A stretch of 64,000 bases of DNA from Ipomoea triloba (lineage: Eukaryota > Streptophyta > Magnoliopsida > Solanales > Convolvulaceae). The notes below the pieces were generated by a model, which worked only from the letters and a program-made list of their open reading frames with translations, was not told the origin of the DNA and ran no database searches. Of this stretch, positions 24,534 to 38,665 are shown piece after piece. Position 1 is the stretch's first letter; every line of letters starts with the position of its first letter. Position numbers and translations under genes: made by a program. The DNA is taken from NCBI RefSeq assembly GCF_003576645.1, contig NC_044919.1:19184143-19248142 (forward strand). Reading direction: 5' to 3'.

Positions 24534-25054
24534 ATGAGTACTTTCCATTCTTCTTCTTCTTCGAGTAATTCATACCATGAATTTGGGGAAAAGTTCCCAA
24601 TTATCCATTGTAGATGTGGGCATCAATTAACGATTCGAACCTCATGGACAAATGACAATCTGGCTCGGAGGTTTTGGCAATGTTGTGGTAGTATTGTAAG
24701 TAATTATTTTTATTGGTTAAAATTGCTCTTAATTTTATTGGTTAAAATTGTATAAATTGACTGACAGGATACCTATTCTTTTTGCTTAATTTTTGTTTGT
24801 TGATTTTGAAATTGTTAATATAGGGTCAGGTGGGGTGCGGATTTGTGGATTGGTATGATCCGCCAATGTGCTATCGTTCGAAGCGAATAATTCCAAGATT
24901 GCTAAAACGCATAAATAGAGAAGATGAAGAAATAAGAACACTGAATATGAAGGTTAAAGCTAGTAAGGAGGATGGCAAACTGTTAAAGTGGGTGAAATGG
25001 TTGATTGTAATATGTGTGCTTTTGGTTTGTAGTAAATGTTGTGGTAGTGTGTAA
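24534..25054 (+). CDS. GRF-type zinc-finger protein with C-terminal membrane segment, carried by the MULE
   Basis: The two-exon model is 24534-24695 and 24824-25054, joined in phase 0 by a GT-AG intron, giving 130 aa. The N-terminus is Ser-rich (HSSSSSSNSY). The GRF finger spans about residues 26-70: HCRCGHQLTIRTSW, RRFWQCC, then across the intron VGCGFVDWYDPPMC. A short basic, probably coiled region (LKRINREDEEIRTLNMKV) follows, and a hydrophobic helix (WLIVICVLLVC) ends the protein. GRF fingers bind nucleic acid in other proteins; the role here is unknown. The gene faces the transposase gene and lies just inside the left TIR, the position of mudrB in MuDR. No stop or frameshift interrupts it. 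The start follows the TIR closely, so transcription from the TIR is likely (inference). Confidence 0.8.
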
Positions 25055-25704
25055 TGTTCCTTTGTTGGAGTTGTGTAATGTTCCTTTGTTGGAGTTGTGT
25101 AATGTAATGAACTATGTTTTTGGTAATGTAATGAAATGAACTTGTTGGTAATGTTCATTCACTGTCTAGGCCATTCAAAGCAAAGCACAAAAAAAAAATC
25201 AGCAGTCATTCTTTAAACATAAACACACTGCCATTCATTCACTATCTAGGCCATTCAAAGCAAAGCAAAAAAAAAAAAAAAAAAAAAAAAAAANAAAAAA
25301 AAAAAAAAAAAAAAAAAAACAGCAGTCATTAAACATAACCATAATGCCATTCATTAACTGCCAATGTAATGTTTAATGGATACCACAATCCAAAGCACTT
25401 TGGATACCAAAAAGGTTAATGTTAATAACCAATGTACATACTCCTTAACTAGGCAAAAAAACAGTAGTTAAAGCTTGGTATGCACTGATCACAACTACTA
25501 AATACATGATGATAGTTACAAAAACCATTACAAGTCTATGTAATGCTTGATTCAGTCAAGGGTGATAGGGTCATCAGTGGTATTCACAAATTTGGACTTC
25601 ATAATAGTCTTGCTCCTGGTATAGTAAGGCTTCTAACGGTTGGATGGTCTTTTGTTTGTCTTCTTATTGGTGCTCACAGTAGGGAGTTCTTCCTGTTACT
25701 GCTC
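25055..25704. other. Intergenic region between the two MULE genes
   Basis: It contains a 24-bp direct repeat (GTAATGTTCCTTTGTTGGAG, twice), a pair of CATTCACTGTCTAGGCCATT repeats, and a poly-A run (25267-25319) holding the single N at 25294. As both genes end here, 3' ends are expected, but no clear terminator can be named. Confidence 0.6.
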
Positions 25705-28700
25705 TTAGCTAAGACCAACATGTAGTCCGTCATCCACTCCAACATGTTGTTGCTGTCCAACATCAGCTTCATCCTGCTGCTGACCAACATCACCTTCATT
25801 TTGTTGCTGCTGCCCACCAACACCTTCATGCTGCTGCTGCTCAGGATCAGCTCTTTCATGCTGCCTAGTGGTGGACTTCACTTTCTTGGTCTTCAAAGTA
25901 AACAATAGAAAACTGTTAATCAATACAGTCAAGGGTAAACACATTTGAATTGCATTAGGAATATTACCTTGGATTGGTTTGGATTAGATGGGCATTTCCT
26001 TGCATTGTGTCCACCTTGCCTACATATTCCACAGTGCAGTTGGATGTGTCTTCTTGACACACTAATCCCATTTTGACTCAACTTCTGCTCATCCTCACCG
26101 GCAGATCTTTTTCTTAACTTTTTAGGCCTCCCAACCTTAGCAACATAGACAGGTGGTAGTGGAGGAGTACTAGTATTGACAGGCCACTCATCAGGACCAG
26201 ACATAGGATTAATACAACCACTGTAGATCTTCAAATATGTTTCCTTGGAATAGCATGGATGGACAAAGTCATAAACTGCCCCCTTCCCGTATTTCTTCCA
26301 AATAGCACACACTGCATGCTTGCAGGGTATCCAGTCAGATCCCATCTCCTACAGGAACATATTTTCCTCTCCAAGTCCACCTCTTGCTGATCCCATATAG
26401 CTGCCCCACCTCAAACTTGAAAAAGTCACACTGGGTAGCCAAGTAGCCAGCTGCCTCCTTCTCAATCTGCTTCAATTTTCCAACAATTGTTGGACATATT
26501 TGTGTCTTCCAATTAGCTGCCTTTGTTTTTTGCTCAAAAAATTTGGCCATTAACAGTTTTTTAATAGTTTCAAGGCAATCTATAATTGGCTTTTCCCTAG
26601 TAGGAAGTAGAGTTGAATTAAAGGATTCACAAATATTGTTTACCAATATGTCACAATGTGTGTGTTGAGAAGTGGGATCTAGACCATTCTTTGGGATCCT
26701 TGTCACCTAACCACTGATAGGCTTGCTCATCTAATGCCCTCAATTTACCCAAAGCTTTAAGGAATCAATTCTTTGTTGTTGCTCTTGCACAGGCCCAAAA
26801 AACATCCTTGAGTGCTTTACCATGAAATCCTGCCACTTTCATGTTTGCATGTAGGTGTCTCACACAAAACCTGTGTTCTACACCTCGTAAATCCTCAAAA
26901 AAGGCTGGCATCAAGCCCTTTTGTTTATCATTTATAAAACAGAACTGCTGCTGAACTTCATCAGTTATCTGCATGTCCTCCTTCAATAATTTCAAAAACC
27001 AAGTCCAAGACTCCTTCTCACCTTCCACAATAGCATATGCCAGGGGAAATATGCTGTCATTAGCATCAACTGATACAGCAATCAGTAACATCCCACCTAT
27101 TGCACACCTCAGGTGACATCCATCCAATCCTATTATGGGTCTGCAGTGCTTGAAACCTTGTTTGCTAGCTTCCCAACAAATGTATACCCTTAAAAATCTC
27201 TTCTGCCCATTTTCAACCAAGTCACTAAGCTTGACAATACAAACAGTTTTTGGGTTTGTCCTTTTAACTTCAGCACAGTAGCTCCAAAACTTCTTGAAGT
27301 TGTCCTCATCATCACCTTTTCTTTGTTTCCTTGCTTTCCAAATTCCCCTGTAGGCTTGTTGATCACTTAAATAGAACCCCTCCTTACTGCTAATTGTGTC
27401 TTTGAATTTTTTCATCATCCAGTCTGGATGGTCCTTTAATTCCTTGGACCACCTCTTTGCAATCAGACTAGCTTTGACCATCGAGTTCTCCCAAACCCAA
27501 GAACAACCTTCATGCTCATCAACCAAGTACAGTATCCTCCAACTTAGAGAGTTCATCACTTTCCTCAAACTTATTCTCCAAAGGCAACCAGCCTGTGCAC
27601 ACTCAACTACAACTCTCAGCTTCTCATTGCGCACAGTACGAATGTCTTTGCCATTTTTAATACCATAGTTTGTAACTGCTTCCCTAAACTGTTGCTTGGA
27701 TGCAAAAGTCATGCCTAATGTAAAATGTGGATCTTCCATGTCAGTAGCAGGTCTAAAAACTGTCCACTTACTGTCAGCATCACTATCAGAATCCAGTAAC
27801 GAGGTCTCATCTGAGAAGTTTATCTCATCCTCATCATCTCTTTTCCTTTCACCCTTTCCATTGTTTTTGTTTTTGTCTTCCCCTAACTCAACCTGCTCTG
27901 CCTGCTCAACCTGCTCAACCTTCTCAACTTTAACAGCTTTCAAAGCTTTCTCAACTTTAACAGCTTTCAAAGCTTTCTCAACCTTAACACCCTTCACAGG
28001 TTTCTCAACATTAACACCCTCACTGCCCTTCTCATCGTTGTTCAAACAGTCAACCTCCAGCTCATACTCACTATCCCAATCACCATCAGATTGAACTACA
28101 TCAACTTCAATAAAGTCATTTAAATCCATTGTTTCAACCCATATCTCTATTGTTTGCCCTTCATTCTGTGCATGACTTAAACAATTTGCTACATCATTCT
28201 CGGTTTGCAGTAAAGTCAAGACACCATTACCATCAACATCATAAATATACGCTCCTATGTCACAATACCCTAGATCTTTTACCCTATCCATAAAGAACTG
28301 CATACACAAATCCTTTGCCTCCACTCTTTCATATAGTTCTAAATCACCCCCCATATACTTCACTTCACCTTGCCTATTTATAATACCATTATGAAACAAA
28401 CACACAGTAAAATGGCCAAGTCCACTTCCTGAAAAAGCACACAAATAGTAAAAGAACAAAGTAAAAACACATGGTCAGAATTCCTAACTCCACACTCCAA
28501 TATATGCACATGCCATATCAACATAAAGTGAAACATACTAGACCCACATATCCCTATAATTAACCATATACAGAGAACACAACAAAACTTTCAATACATT
28601 GGTCCCCACTGGCAATTTTCTCAAAATAATTGTTTAGACTAACACAATTATACAAGCACTGGTCCCCACATGTACTCTCAGCATATATAAACCACACACC

Positions 28701-28875
28701 AAACAAAGCATCAACACAAACACTACTTATTTAAACCATACTTTTCGACACACAGAATATGTACTCTTAACATCAAAACAAAGCGAGTAGGAGTATGAAA
28801 GTTGCATTTTCCAAAAAAATATAACTCAGTCTTACTTGCTTGGAGAGTGTTGGGCGCAGAAGACGACGAAGCCAT
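25705..28875 (-). pseudogene. MULE transposase (MURA-like) with PB1-like N-terminus
   Basis: Exon 1 (28875-28836; MASSSSAPNTLQA) joins at phase 1 to exon 2 (from 28428; SGLGHFTVCLFHNG), with clean GT and AG. An N-terminal PB1-like region and acidic, VEK-repeat linker follow. The MuDR DNA-binding segment is GMTFASKQQFREAVTNYGI. The transposase core has IIGLDGCHL and FINDKQKGL, with the third acidic residue in NNICESFNS. The SWIM finger is DWIPCKHAVCAI and the CCHC knuckle is CGICRQGGHNARKC. A last exon (25890-25705) encodes a Gln-rich tail after a 77-bp intron. A TGA at 26765-26767, a frameshift near 26670 and another near 26345 break the frame, so this copy is probably inactive unless these are sequence errors. 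Confidence 0.9.
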
Positions 28876-29439
28876 TCCAATCCCCACTTCAGCGACCGTT
28901 GATAGAAAGGGATAGTGCGTAATTCCAGATTTCTTCCTTCCTTGTTCAATTCTCTCTACTTTCACGTCTGGTCTCCCCTTTGTTCGTTGTTGGTCGTAGA
29001 TTTTTGTCGTCAGTTAGGGTTAATTTGTTCTCGCAGATAGACTTAGGACATAAGGGAATTGGGAATTGACTTTGTTCAAAAGGGTTTAGGGTTGAGGTGA
29101 ACCGGGTTGGGTTTGGGTTGGGTTATTTTGGGTTTAGGGATGGAAAGTACATTTTTGCCTCTACAATTAAGCCTGATCGGAGAGATTAAGATAATCCGGC
29201 GACATTTGGCCGACAATTTCGCCGGAGTGACCAAAATTGATACAAATTTGAAAGTCGTGGTATGCAATTAACACTTTTGAAAGTCGTGGGCCAAAATTAA
29301 TAGGACCCCTATACTCAGTAAACCAAAATGGCAATTTGCTCCATCAAAATATTACAACTACAATTCAGTGTTCAAAAATAAAATAACTATTACAGTATAT
29401 TCAAATCCTTAAGCTTTAAACTGTGTTTATTGTATAATG

Positions 29440-30460
29440 GGCTTGAAAATAAATGCTTGTAAAGTAAATAGAGAGAGAGAGAGAGAGAGAGAGAGAATTT
29501 TTGAAGTGGTTCAACTATCAACCAGCCTACATCCACTCTTCTCCAAAGACTCCTTAGAGGATTGAACTATAACTCATTAGTACAATGAAGAACACTAGAG
29601 CCTTGATCACAAAGCTGACCTTTAGCTTAAAGGTTTTTCACAAGTCTCAACATGTTACTCTGTCTCTTTCTACTTCACGAGTTGAGGCACAAAAGTTGTC
29701 AATACAAAAGAATGTTGATCCTCTCACTTTGATATAGACTTGGCGCTTGAATCTTCTCTTCGAATTGGCCAAAGTTTGAGCTAGATCTTGAATTGTAGCT
29801 CTTTTCTCTTCTCCAACTGGTCACAATTTCTTAGCACTTGTAAGCTTTGAACTCTTACTAATTTTTCACTTGAATGACTAACACCTTCTTCAGTCTTGAT
29901 TAAAGGTATTTATAATTTAGAGGGTTGTTTGAAATAAATCCGTTGGAGGGAGATGAATTTCAAACGTCCTTTAACTCTTAGATAGTGACTAGTGGATAAT
30001 AAAGGCTACTTTATGTTAGATTTTCCAGTTGTTAATATACCTTTTTCTGCTACACCCTGCTTTTTGCACTACACTTTCTACCTAAGCTTTCAAGGAAAAT
30101 CTGTCTTGGAATGTGTACCTAGAACTCCATTTACCTTGGTAACATTTTCACATAAAACTCTTGACTTTTTAAGGTTATGAACTGTTTGCATAAAGAATGT
30201 CTTGAACAGTTCATCCGAGTGGTTAACACTTTCAACCTTAAGCTTTATAACATCTCCTTACTATTAGATACATTCAAAGTCACTTTTATTCGGTAAGGTT
30301 GGTCCTTCCACTCTTTGACAATTGTTATCTTCTGGTCTTCAACTCTTCCTTGAACTCTACAACTCTTTGTTGCATCCATTCCTTGTAGCTCGTTGTCTAC
30401 TTCAATTCCTTGTAAAGAGTTTAGTTGACTGTTCGAATTGTACAATATACTAAAAGTACA
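29440..30460 (+). mobile_element. LTR-like retroelement segment, right of the MULE
   Basis: (GA)n at 29470-29496, then GAAGTGGTTCAACTATCAAC and CAGCCTACATCCACTCTTCT, and the same order of phrases as 21482-22600, but clearly diverged. The two segments are probably separate insertions rather than LTRs of one element, because the TTTGATGATGCC phrase is missing here. Confidence 0.4.
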
Positions 30461-30607
30461 TTATTTTTATACTGAATGTACATTATTTGATAGTATGGTC
30501 CACACAATAATAATTGGATGATGTCTCACGCCTTGAATTTGCAAGATAATTTGAAGTAAAAATCATATGTTTTACGTATTAAAGATTGCACTCATACTTT
30601 TGGCAGG

Positions 30608-30868
30608 GCCTCTTTTTTTTTTTTCTTTTTTTGAAGAAAACACAATTGCATTAATAATCAATCAAATGAGCAATACAGGCCGGTGGCCGGTGGAACAGAC
30701 ATCCACGACCTTAGGACAGACGAAAAACCTGACCTTAGGACAGACAAAAAACCTATTGCCCGTGCCAAGACATGAGCCACCTGATTCGCAGACCTTCTGA
30801 CATGGTGAACAGACACATTCCCAATGTCATTAGCAATGCAGCGACATTGCTGTACCAACAAACCATCA
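30608..30868 (-). pseudogene. 3' end of a LINE: RNase H fragment and poly-A
   Basis: On the minus strand the frame reads QQCRCIANDIGNVSVHHVRR and SANQVAHVLARAIG, the C-terminal part of the RNase H-like domain of plant LINEs. The poly-T run on the plus strand at 30610-30631 is the LINE poly-A tail. Short duplicated GACCTTAGGACAGAC units lie at 30710-30745. Confidence 0.75.
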
Positions 30869-31180
30869 TATACTACAAGAAAAATTACGATTCGCAACGA
30901 AAAAATTTCATCGCAAAACAGCCAAATTTCGTCGCAAAACAGGTTTTGCAACGGAATGGCGACGGAATTCGTTCGGTCGCCTTTCGGCGTGTCGTATCTT
31001 GGTTTGCGACGAAAAAATTCCGTCGCCATATTTCGCAACGGAAAAATTCTATCGTGAAATATTACGACGGAAAATTATTCCATCACTTATTTTGGCGCTC
31101 TGGTGGAGATTAATATTCCGTCGCAAAATAACGACGTAATTATTTTCCGTCGCAATTCTATCGCGAATTTTGCCACAGAC
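30869..31180. mobile_element. CACTA (En/Spm) terminus with subterminal repeats
   Basis: TACTACAAGAAAAATTACGA is one base from the CACTACAAGAAAA end of plant CACTA elements. Subterminal units of the type GCGACGGAAT / TTCCGTCGC alternate in both orientations up to about 31180. The other end is not found, so the element is truncated or interrupted by the plastid DNA. Confidence 0.7.
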
Positions 31181-32106
<926 letters not shown>

Positions 32107-33754
32107 TCAGTAAATGGAAATTCAATTCACTGAAATAGCATCCTTGTGAGATCGTCAATATTGTACCGAGGGCGTCTTTAGAGTATACCGAATCAGTATA
32201 GCTATCCTTCTTCTGACGCAGCAACGCAATTTGAATTAGTATCGAAAGTAAGTGCTAAATAATTTCTTTCTTCCTTTACTTGTTGATGTAAAATGATGTT
32301 CCATTCAATAGAAAAGTCGTTCAACAAAAGAGATTCTCATAGCCCTACAATTCAAATTTCATTAGAGTCGCGGTCTCTAAAATTCCCTTTCATAGTTGTA
32401 GAAGCAGTTTTGTTGTTGGAATCCCCCTTTTTATCTTAAATGAAAGAAGGGTCATGGGCGCGTAACAAAAAAGAGTAGTAGATCATATTCGATGAGGGAA
32501 AGAGAAGAATCAAAATAGAATAATTAGAATCAATAGTTTTGATTCATTGTTGTATTGGATTGAGATCCAAAGGTTCTTTATCGATCTAGCTACTAGCTAC
32601 AAGGATGGGGCTTTTTAAGATGTAAAGAGAAATAGAAAAGAGAATAGAAATTCCTAGTTTTAGAATCTAGTTGGACGATTGTGTGATAACTTTTTCCTCT
32701 TCTCGATCATTCAAGATATTTTGTGAAGGAACCTATTACTGAATCTAATGAGTTAAACTGAAAGTCAAAAGAAAAAATTGATTTTTATTTTATTAAGGCC
32801 ACCGTTCCCTCGAAAATCGAAAATAGATTCGATACAAAAAATAGACGAAATGATTTTCAAAAAATTTCGTTTTTGAATTTTGAATGAAGTTAGACAACCC
32901 AGTTCTATTAGTTTACTCACGAGTTACTCATGAGTAACTCGTGAGTAAACTAATAGAACTGGGTTGTCTAACTTCATTCAAAATTCAAAAACGAAATTTT
33001 TTGAAAATCATTTCGTCTATTTTTTGTATCGAATCTATTTTCGATTTTCGAGGGAACGGTGGCCTTAATAAAATAAAAATCAATTTTTTCTTTTGACTTT
33101 CAGTTTAACTCATTAGATTCAGTAATAGGTTCCTTCACAAAATATCTTGAATGATCGAGAAGAGGAAAAAGTTATCACACAATCGTCCAACTAGATTCTA
33201 AAACTAGGAATTTCTATTCTCTTTTCTATTTCTCTTTACATCTTAAAAAGCCCCATCCTTGTAGCTAGTAGCTAGATCGATAAAGAACCTTTGGATCTCA
33301 ATCCAATACAACAATGAATCAAAACTATTGATTCTAATTATTCTATTTTGATTCTTCTCTTTCCCTCATCGAATATGATCTACTACTCTTTTTTGTTACG
33401 CGCCCATGACCCTTCTTTCATTTAAGATAAAAAGGGGGATTCCAACAACAAAACTGCTTCTACAACTATGAAAGGGAATTTTAGAGACCGCGACTCTAAT
33501 GAAATTTGAATTGTAGGGCTATGAGAATCTCTTTTGTTGAACGACTTTTCTATTGAATGGAACATCATTTTACATCAACAAGTAAAGGAAGAAAGAAATT
33601 ATTTAGCACTTACTTTCGATACTAATTCAAATTGCGTTGCTGCGTCAGAAGAAGGATAGCTATACTGATTCGGTATACTCTAAAGACGCCCTCGGTACAA
33701 TATTGACGATCTCACAAGGATGCTATTTCAGTGAATTGAATTTCCATTTACTGA

Positions 33755-33924
<170 letters not shown>

Positions 33925-33925
33925 N
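33925..33925. other. Single N: contig join inside the plastid insertion
   Basis: psbE is broken exactly here, and the next base is the mirror partner of 37385, the end of the second inverted repeat. A join between unrelated ends is the simplest explanation. Confidence 0.75.
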
Positions 33926-34777
33926 GCGACATCAAGTTCGTAAAAATGACCAAATTCTTGTTAGCGATTAGGCATGATCAAAAAACTGAAATGATGAAAA
34001 ACCTTTGGCTTATTTAGACTCTTCTTCCAAATTTATATACTCTTTTTTTCTTACCAGTCTCAATTTTAGCAAATTTTGTCTAAATACTAGATATGAGTAA
34101 GCATAAGAGGGGAACAGATAAATGCGGGGAACAAATAATTTTAGGAGAGATTCCTCGTCTTCCTTGTCTTAGTCTTCGACACAAGAAAGGGGGTGGAGAA
34201 AATTCCCTTTTTCTTGTCTTGTGTCGAAAGAGTAAGGATTCGTGATCCTGTTCGTTAAAGATTCCTAGTCTTGGTTTCTATTTTTCCAGACGTATCCCAA
34301 CGCCCTTTCGATCAATTTCTTACTTAATAGTTTAATTTAGAATTGAAAAAAAAAAGAGAAAGAGGGGGAATTTTTTCAATTTTGATGAAATACGAAAAGA
34401 AATAGAAAAATAGAATAGAAGAAATAGAATAAAAGAAATAGAGAGAGTAAGGTTTATTAGCCTATAGAAAGTATTTGCACGATATCTAATCTACAGATAT
34501 ATAGATCCATTATAGCATCCAGGTAATTCCCTCTTTCTAAAGTACCGATAGATACTATCAAAGAACAGGTGTTCTGAATCAATCATTGAAGTTCATTTTT
34601 CAAAAACATCATCAGAAAAGCGGAATGGGTTTTTTTGAAACCCCAGAAATTCATTTAGACAACTATTATGATTCTTAAGAACTCAACAGGCCCTTCCCCC
34701 TCGAATCAGACAAAAAAAGAAGGAGAATCCCGTTGAGTTCTTACGCTTTCATGTCCACAACTCAATTCATCCGATTA

Positions 34778-34900
34778 CTACAGGGATGAACCCAATCCGG
34801 AATATGAACCATAAAAGAAAATACCTATTAAACCGATTACAAGAAGACCAGTTACAGTACCTATTATCCAAAGAGGAATCCTTCCAGTAGTATCGGCCAT
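34778..34900 (-). pseudogene. psbJ: psbJ (photosystem II subunit), plastid copy in nuclear DNA
   Basis: Complete 40-codon frame starting [18 protein letters not shown], a single membrane helix. Identical mirror copy at 36411-36533. Intact, but presumed not expressed in the nucleus. Confidence 0.9.
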
Positions 34901-35034
34901 TGACCCCACTTACCCCCACATTTCATCAAGTAGTCATGCTAGAGACATAAACAGTCATGGATAATTATGATCTTAGATCTTTCCGAATGGGCTAAGAGAA
35001 TGTCTAGAATTCTTAGTTATTCTCTTTTGTTTTC

Positions 35035-35302
<268 letters not shown>

Positions 35303-35305
35303 CTA

Positions 35306-35445
35306 CTAAAACGATCTACTAAATTCATCGAGTTGTTCCAAAGGATCAAAACGGCCAGTTATTAATGGAATTCCTTGTCGGCTCTCTGTAAAATACTCGT
35401 TTGGCCGAGGGCTTCCAAACACATCGTAAGCTAAACCGGTGCTGA
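35306..35445 (-). pseudogene. psbE: psbE 3' part, plastid copy
   Basis: Codons from [16 protein letters not shown] to the TAG after EFSRSF. The first 37 codons are missing, and the sequence upstream changes to a petL spacer at about 35446. Confidence 0.9.
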
Positions 35446-35669
35446 TGAATCCGTTGATTGGAATGGCGGGATGGATAGATGTTACGGATGATGAATCAAT
35501 TTCGTTTTATATGCCTCTGACTTTATCTTAGTTCTCCCCGTGTATCTATAGATTAATCAAAAACTTTCCATTCAACTTCTTTTTTCAATTGGTATTTTTC
35601 CGTATATTCCTATTTTTTGCAAAAATAGAAACTTCGGTAAATGCTTTAGAAACATATGTATAAAAATAA

Positions 35670-35786
<117 letters not shown>

Positions 35787-35813
35787 AATTGAAATCAAAT
35801 AAAAAAGGTTTGA

Positions 35814-36005
<192 letters not shown>

Positions 36006-36008
36006 TAG

Positions 36009-36276
<268 letters not shown>

Positions 36277-36410
36277 GAAAACAAAAGAGAATAACTAAGA
36301 ATTCTAGACATTCTCTTAGCCCATTCGGAAAGATCTAAGATCATAATTATCCATGACTGTTTATGTCTCTAGCATGACTACTTGATGAAATGTGGGGGTA
36401 AGTGGGGTCA

Positions 36411-36533
36411 ATGGCCGATACTACTGGAAGGATTCCTCTTTGGATAATAGGTACTGTAACTGGTCTTCTTGTAATCGGTTTAATAGGTATTTTCTTTTAT
36501 GGTTCATATTCCGGATTGGGTTCATCCCTGTAG
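36411..36533 (+). pseudogene. psbJ: psbJ, mirror copy
   Basis: Complete frame identical to 34778-34900. Confidence 0.9.
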
Positions 36534-37398
36534 TAATCGGATGAATTGAGTTGTGGACATGAAAGCGTAAGAACTCAACGGGATTCTCCTTCTTTTTTTG
36601 TCTGATTCGAGGGGGAAGGGCCTGTTGAGTTCTTAAGAATCATAATAGTTGTCTAAATGAATTTCTGGGGTTTCAAAAAAACCCATTCCGCTTTTCTGAT
36701 GATGTTTTTGAAAAATGAACTTCAATGATTGATTCAGAACACCTGTTCTTTGATAGTATCTATCGGTACTTTAGAAAGAGGGAATTACCTGGATGCTATA
36801 ATGGATCTATATATCTGTAGATTAGATATCGTGCAAATACTTTCTATAGGCTAATAAACCTTACTCTCTCTATTTCTTTTATTCTATTTCTTCTATTCTA
36901 TTTTTCTATTTCTTTTCGTATTTCATCAAAATTGAAAAAATTCCCCCTCTTTCTCTTTTTTTTTTCAATTCTAAATTAAACTATTAAGTAAGAAATTGAT
37001 CGAAAGGGCGTTGGGATACGTCTGGAAAAATAGAAACCAAGACTAGGAATCTTTAACGAACAGGATCACGAATCCTTACTCTTTCGACACAAGACAAGAA
37101 AAAGGGAATTTTCTCCACCCCCTTTCTTGTGTCGAAGACTAAGACAAGGAAGACGAGGAATCTCTCCTAAAATTATTTGTTCCCCGCATTTATCTGTTCC
37201 CCTCTTATGCTTACTCATATCTAGTATTTAGACAAAATTTGCTAAAATTGAGACTGGTAAGAAAAAAAGAGTATATAAATTTGGAAGAAGAGTCTAAATA
37301 AGCCAAAGGTTTTTCATCATTTCAGTTTTTTGATCATGCCTAATCGCTAACAAGAATTTGGTCATTTTTACGAACTTGATGTCGCTAAATCTGCGAGT

Positions 37399-38109
37399 CT
37401 AGAAATTCATTTCGGCCAATTGAACTTTCTCGAACTGTTTCTTTTTCAGAACCAAAAAGATTTGTGCCAAAATAACAGACGCCAAAAAGAACAAAAGTCC
37501 TTGGACACGTAATGGATCTTGAAGTACTATTTCTGCGTCTCCCTGACCAAATCCGCCCACATTAGGATTACTCGTTAAAGGTTGATCAAATTTGATAGAT
37601 TCACCCTCTGAAACAAGAAGTTCTGGTCCTGGAGGGATAATATCAACCACTTGACGACTATCCGATGCATCTGTTATGGTTATCTCATACCCCCCTTTTT
37701 CTTTTCGTATGATTTTGCTTACTATACCTGCTGCGGTAGCATTATAAACTGTATTGTTACTCTTGCTCCCGTCGGGATAAATCTGACCTCTCCCCCTGTT
37801 CCCGCCTACGTATATAGGATATTTTAAGAAGCGAGCATCCCTCTTAGTAGCGGGGTCCGGGGAAAGAATAGGAAAGGTGATTTCACTATATTTCTTACCG
37901 GGGACAGGGCCCACCACAAGAATATTTTTTTTATTGGGGCCATAGCTCTGAAAAGACAAATTGCCTATCTTTTCTTTCATCTCGGTAGAAAGACGATCGG
38001 GAGGGGCTAATTCAAAACCCTCCGGTAAAATCAGAACAGCCCCCACATTCAAACCCCCTTTTTTACCATTAGAAAGAACTTGTTTCAGTTGCATATCATA
38101 AGGGATTCG
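37399..38109 (-). pseudogene. petA: petA (cytochrome f), 5'-truncated plastid copy
   Basis: The frame reads from [18 protein letters not shown] to the C-terminal anchor ([20 protein letters not shown]) and a stop before 37399. It lacks the signal peptide and the heme-binding CxxCH region. Plastid identity is lost near 38110, where nuclear sequence begins. The remaining 230 or so codons have no stop. Confidence 0.9.
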
Positions 38110-38655
38110 AACAGCATTATATTCTTAACGCCAATAACACCCCTAGATTTAACACTTATTTAACAGAAATTTTAATGGAGAACTATTTGCGGTCAAAACT
38201 GAAAGTCAGATGACTATTTGTGGTCGAATTGAAAGTCGAGGACTAAAAGGAGTACTAACCCAATAGTCAGAGGACCATTTGTGGTATTAACTCAAATTGA
38301 ATAGTTGAAAATTTAATTGGTAAAATTGATAGTTGAGAACTAATTTGTCAATTATGACATAATCGATGAACTATTTTATATATTTACTCATTAATTTATT
38401 GTAGCAAGGTATAAAATAATTAGTTGAGATATTAAACTAAAAAAATTATTCAAAAAACATACCACTTGAATAATGTGATATAAAATTTATTATAATTATA
38501 TTATAATTTGAGATCAATATTGTTAAATTATGTGTACTTTAACAAAACAAAATATAATACCTCAATACTTAATTAGATTCCACTGGGTCTAACAGCCCCG
38601 TAGCCTAGGGCCGCCAACACTGGTATAGACATAGATTTATTCGCTATTTAGCTGG
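38110..38655. other. No gene seen; MULE-TIR-like phrases
   Basis: CTATTTGCGGTCAAAACTGA, GACTATTTGTGGTCGAATTG and GGACCATTTGTGGTATTAAC resemble the subterminal wording of plant MULE ends, but no partner was found. Confidence 0.35.
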
Positions 38656-38665
38656 TTAATTTTTA

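Larger units (their letters stand above)
22825..29342. mobile_element. Two-gene Mutator-like element (MULE) with long TIRs
   Basis: The TIRs begin GAGCAAATTG and run about 250 bp. The left arm is 22825-22979 continued at 24293-24385, and the right arm is 29097-29342. Flanks CTCAAAATA (22816-22824) and ATCAAAATA (29343-29351) form a 9-bp target duplication with one mismatch. Two genes point inward from the TIRs and converge: a GRF zinc-finger gene on plus (24534-25054) and a MURA-type transposase on minus (28875-25705). This is the layout of maize MuDR. The left TIR is split by a 1.3-kb TTA-flanked element. Confidence 0.9.

Noticed and set aside
27396..28094. Plus-strand frames of 90 and 132 codons opposite the MULE transposase
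   Set aside because: Antisense shadows; the Ser/Thr/Phe-rich pattern mirrors the VEK/ALK repeats of the real frame.
21482..30460. One LTR retrotransposon spanning the MULE, with LTRs at 21482 and 29440
   Set aside because: The two segments are too diverged and end differently, and no pol lies between them.
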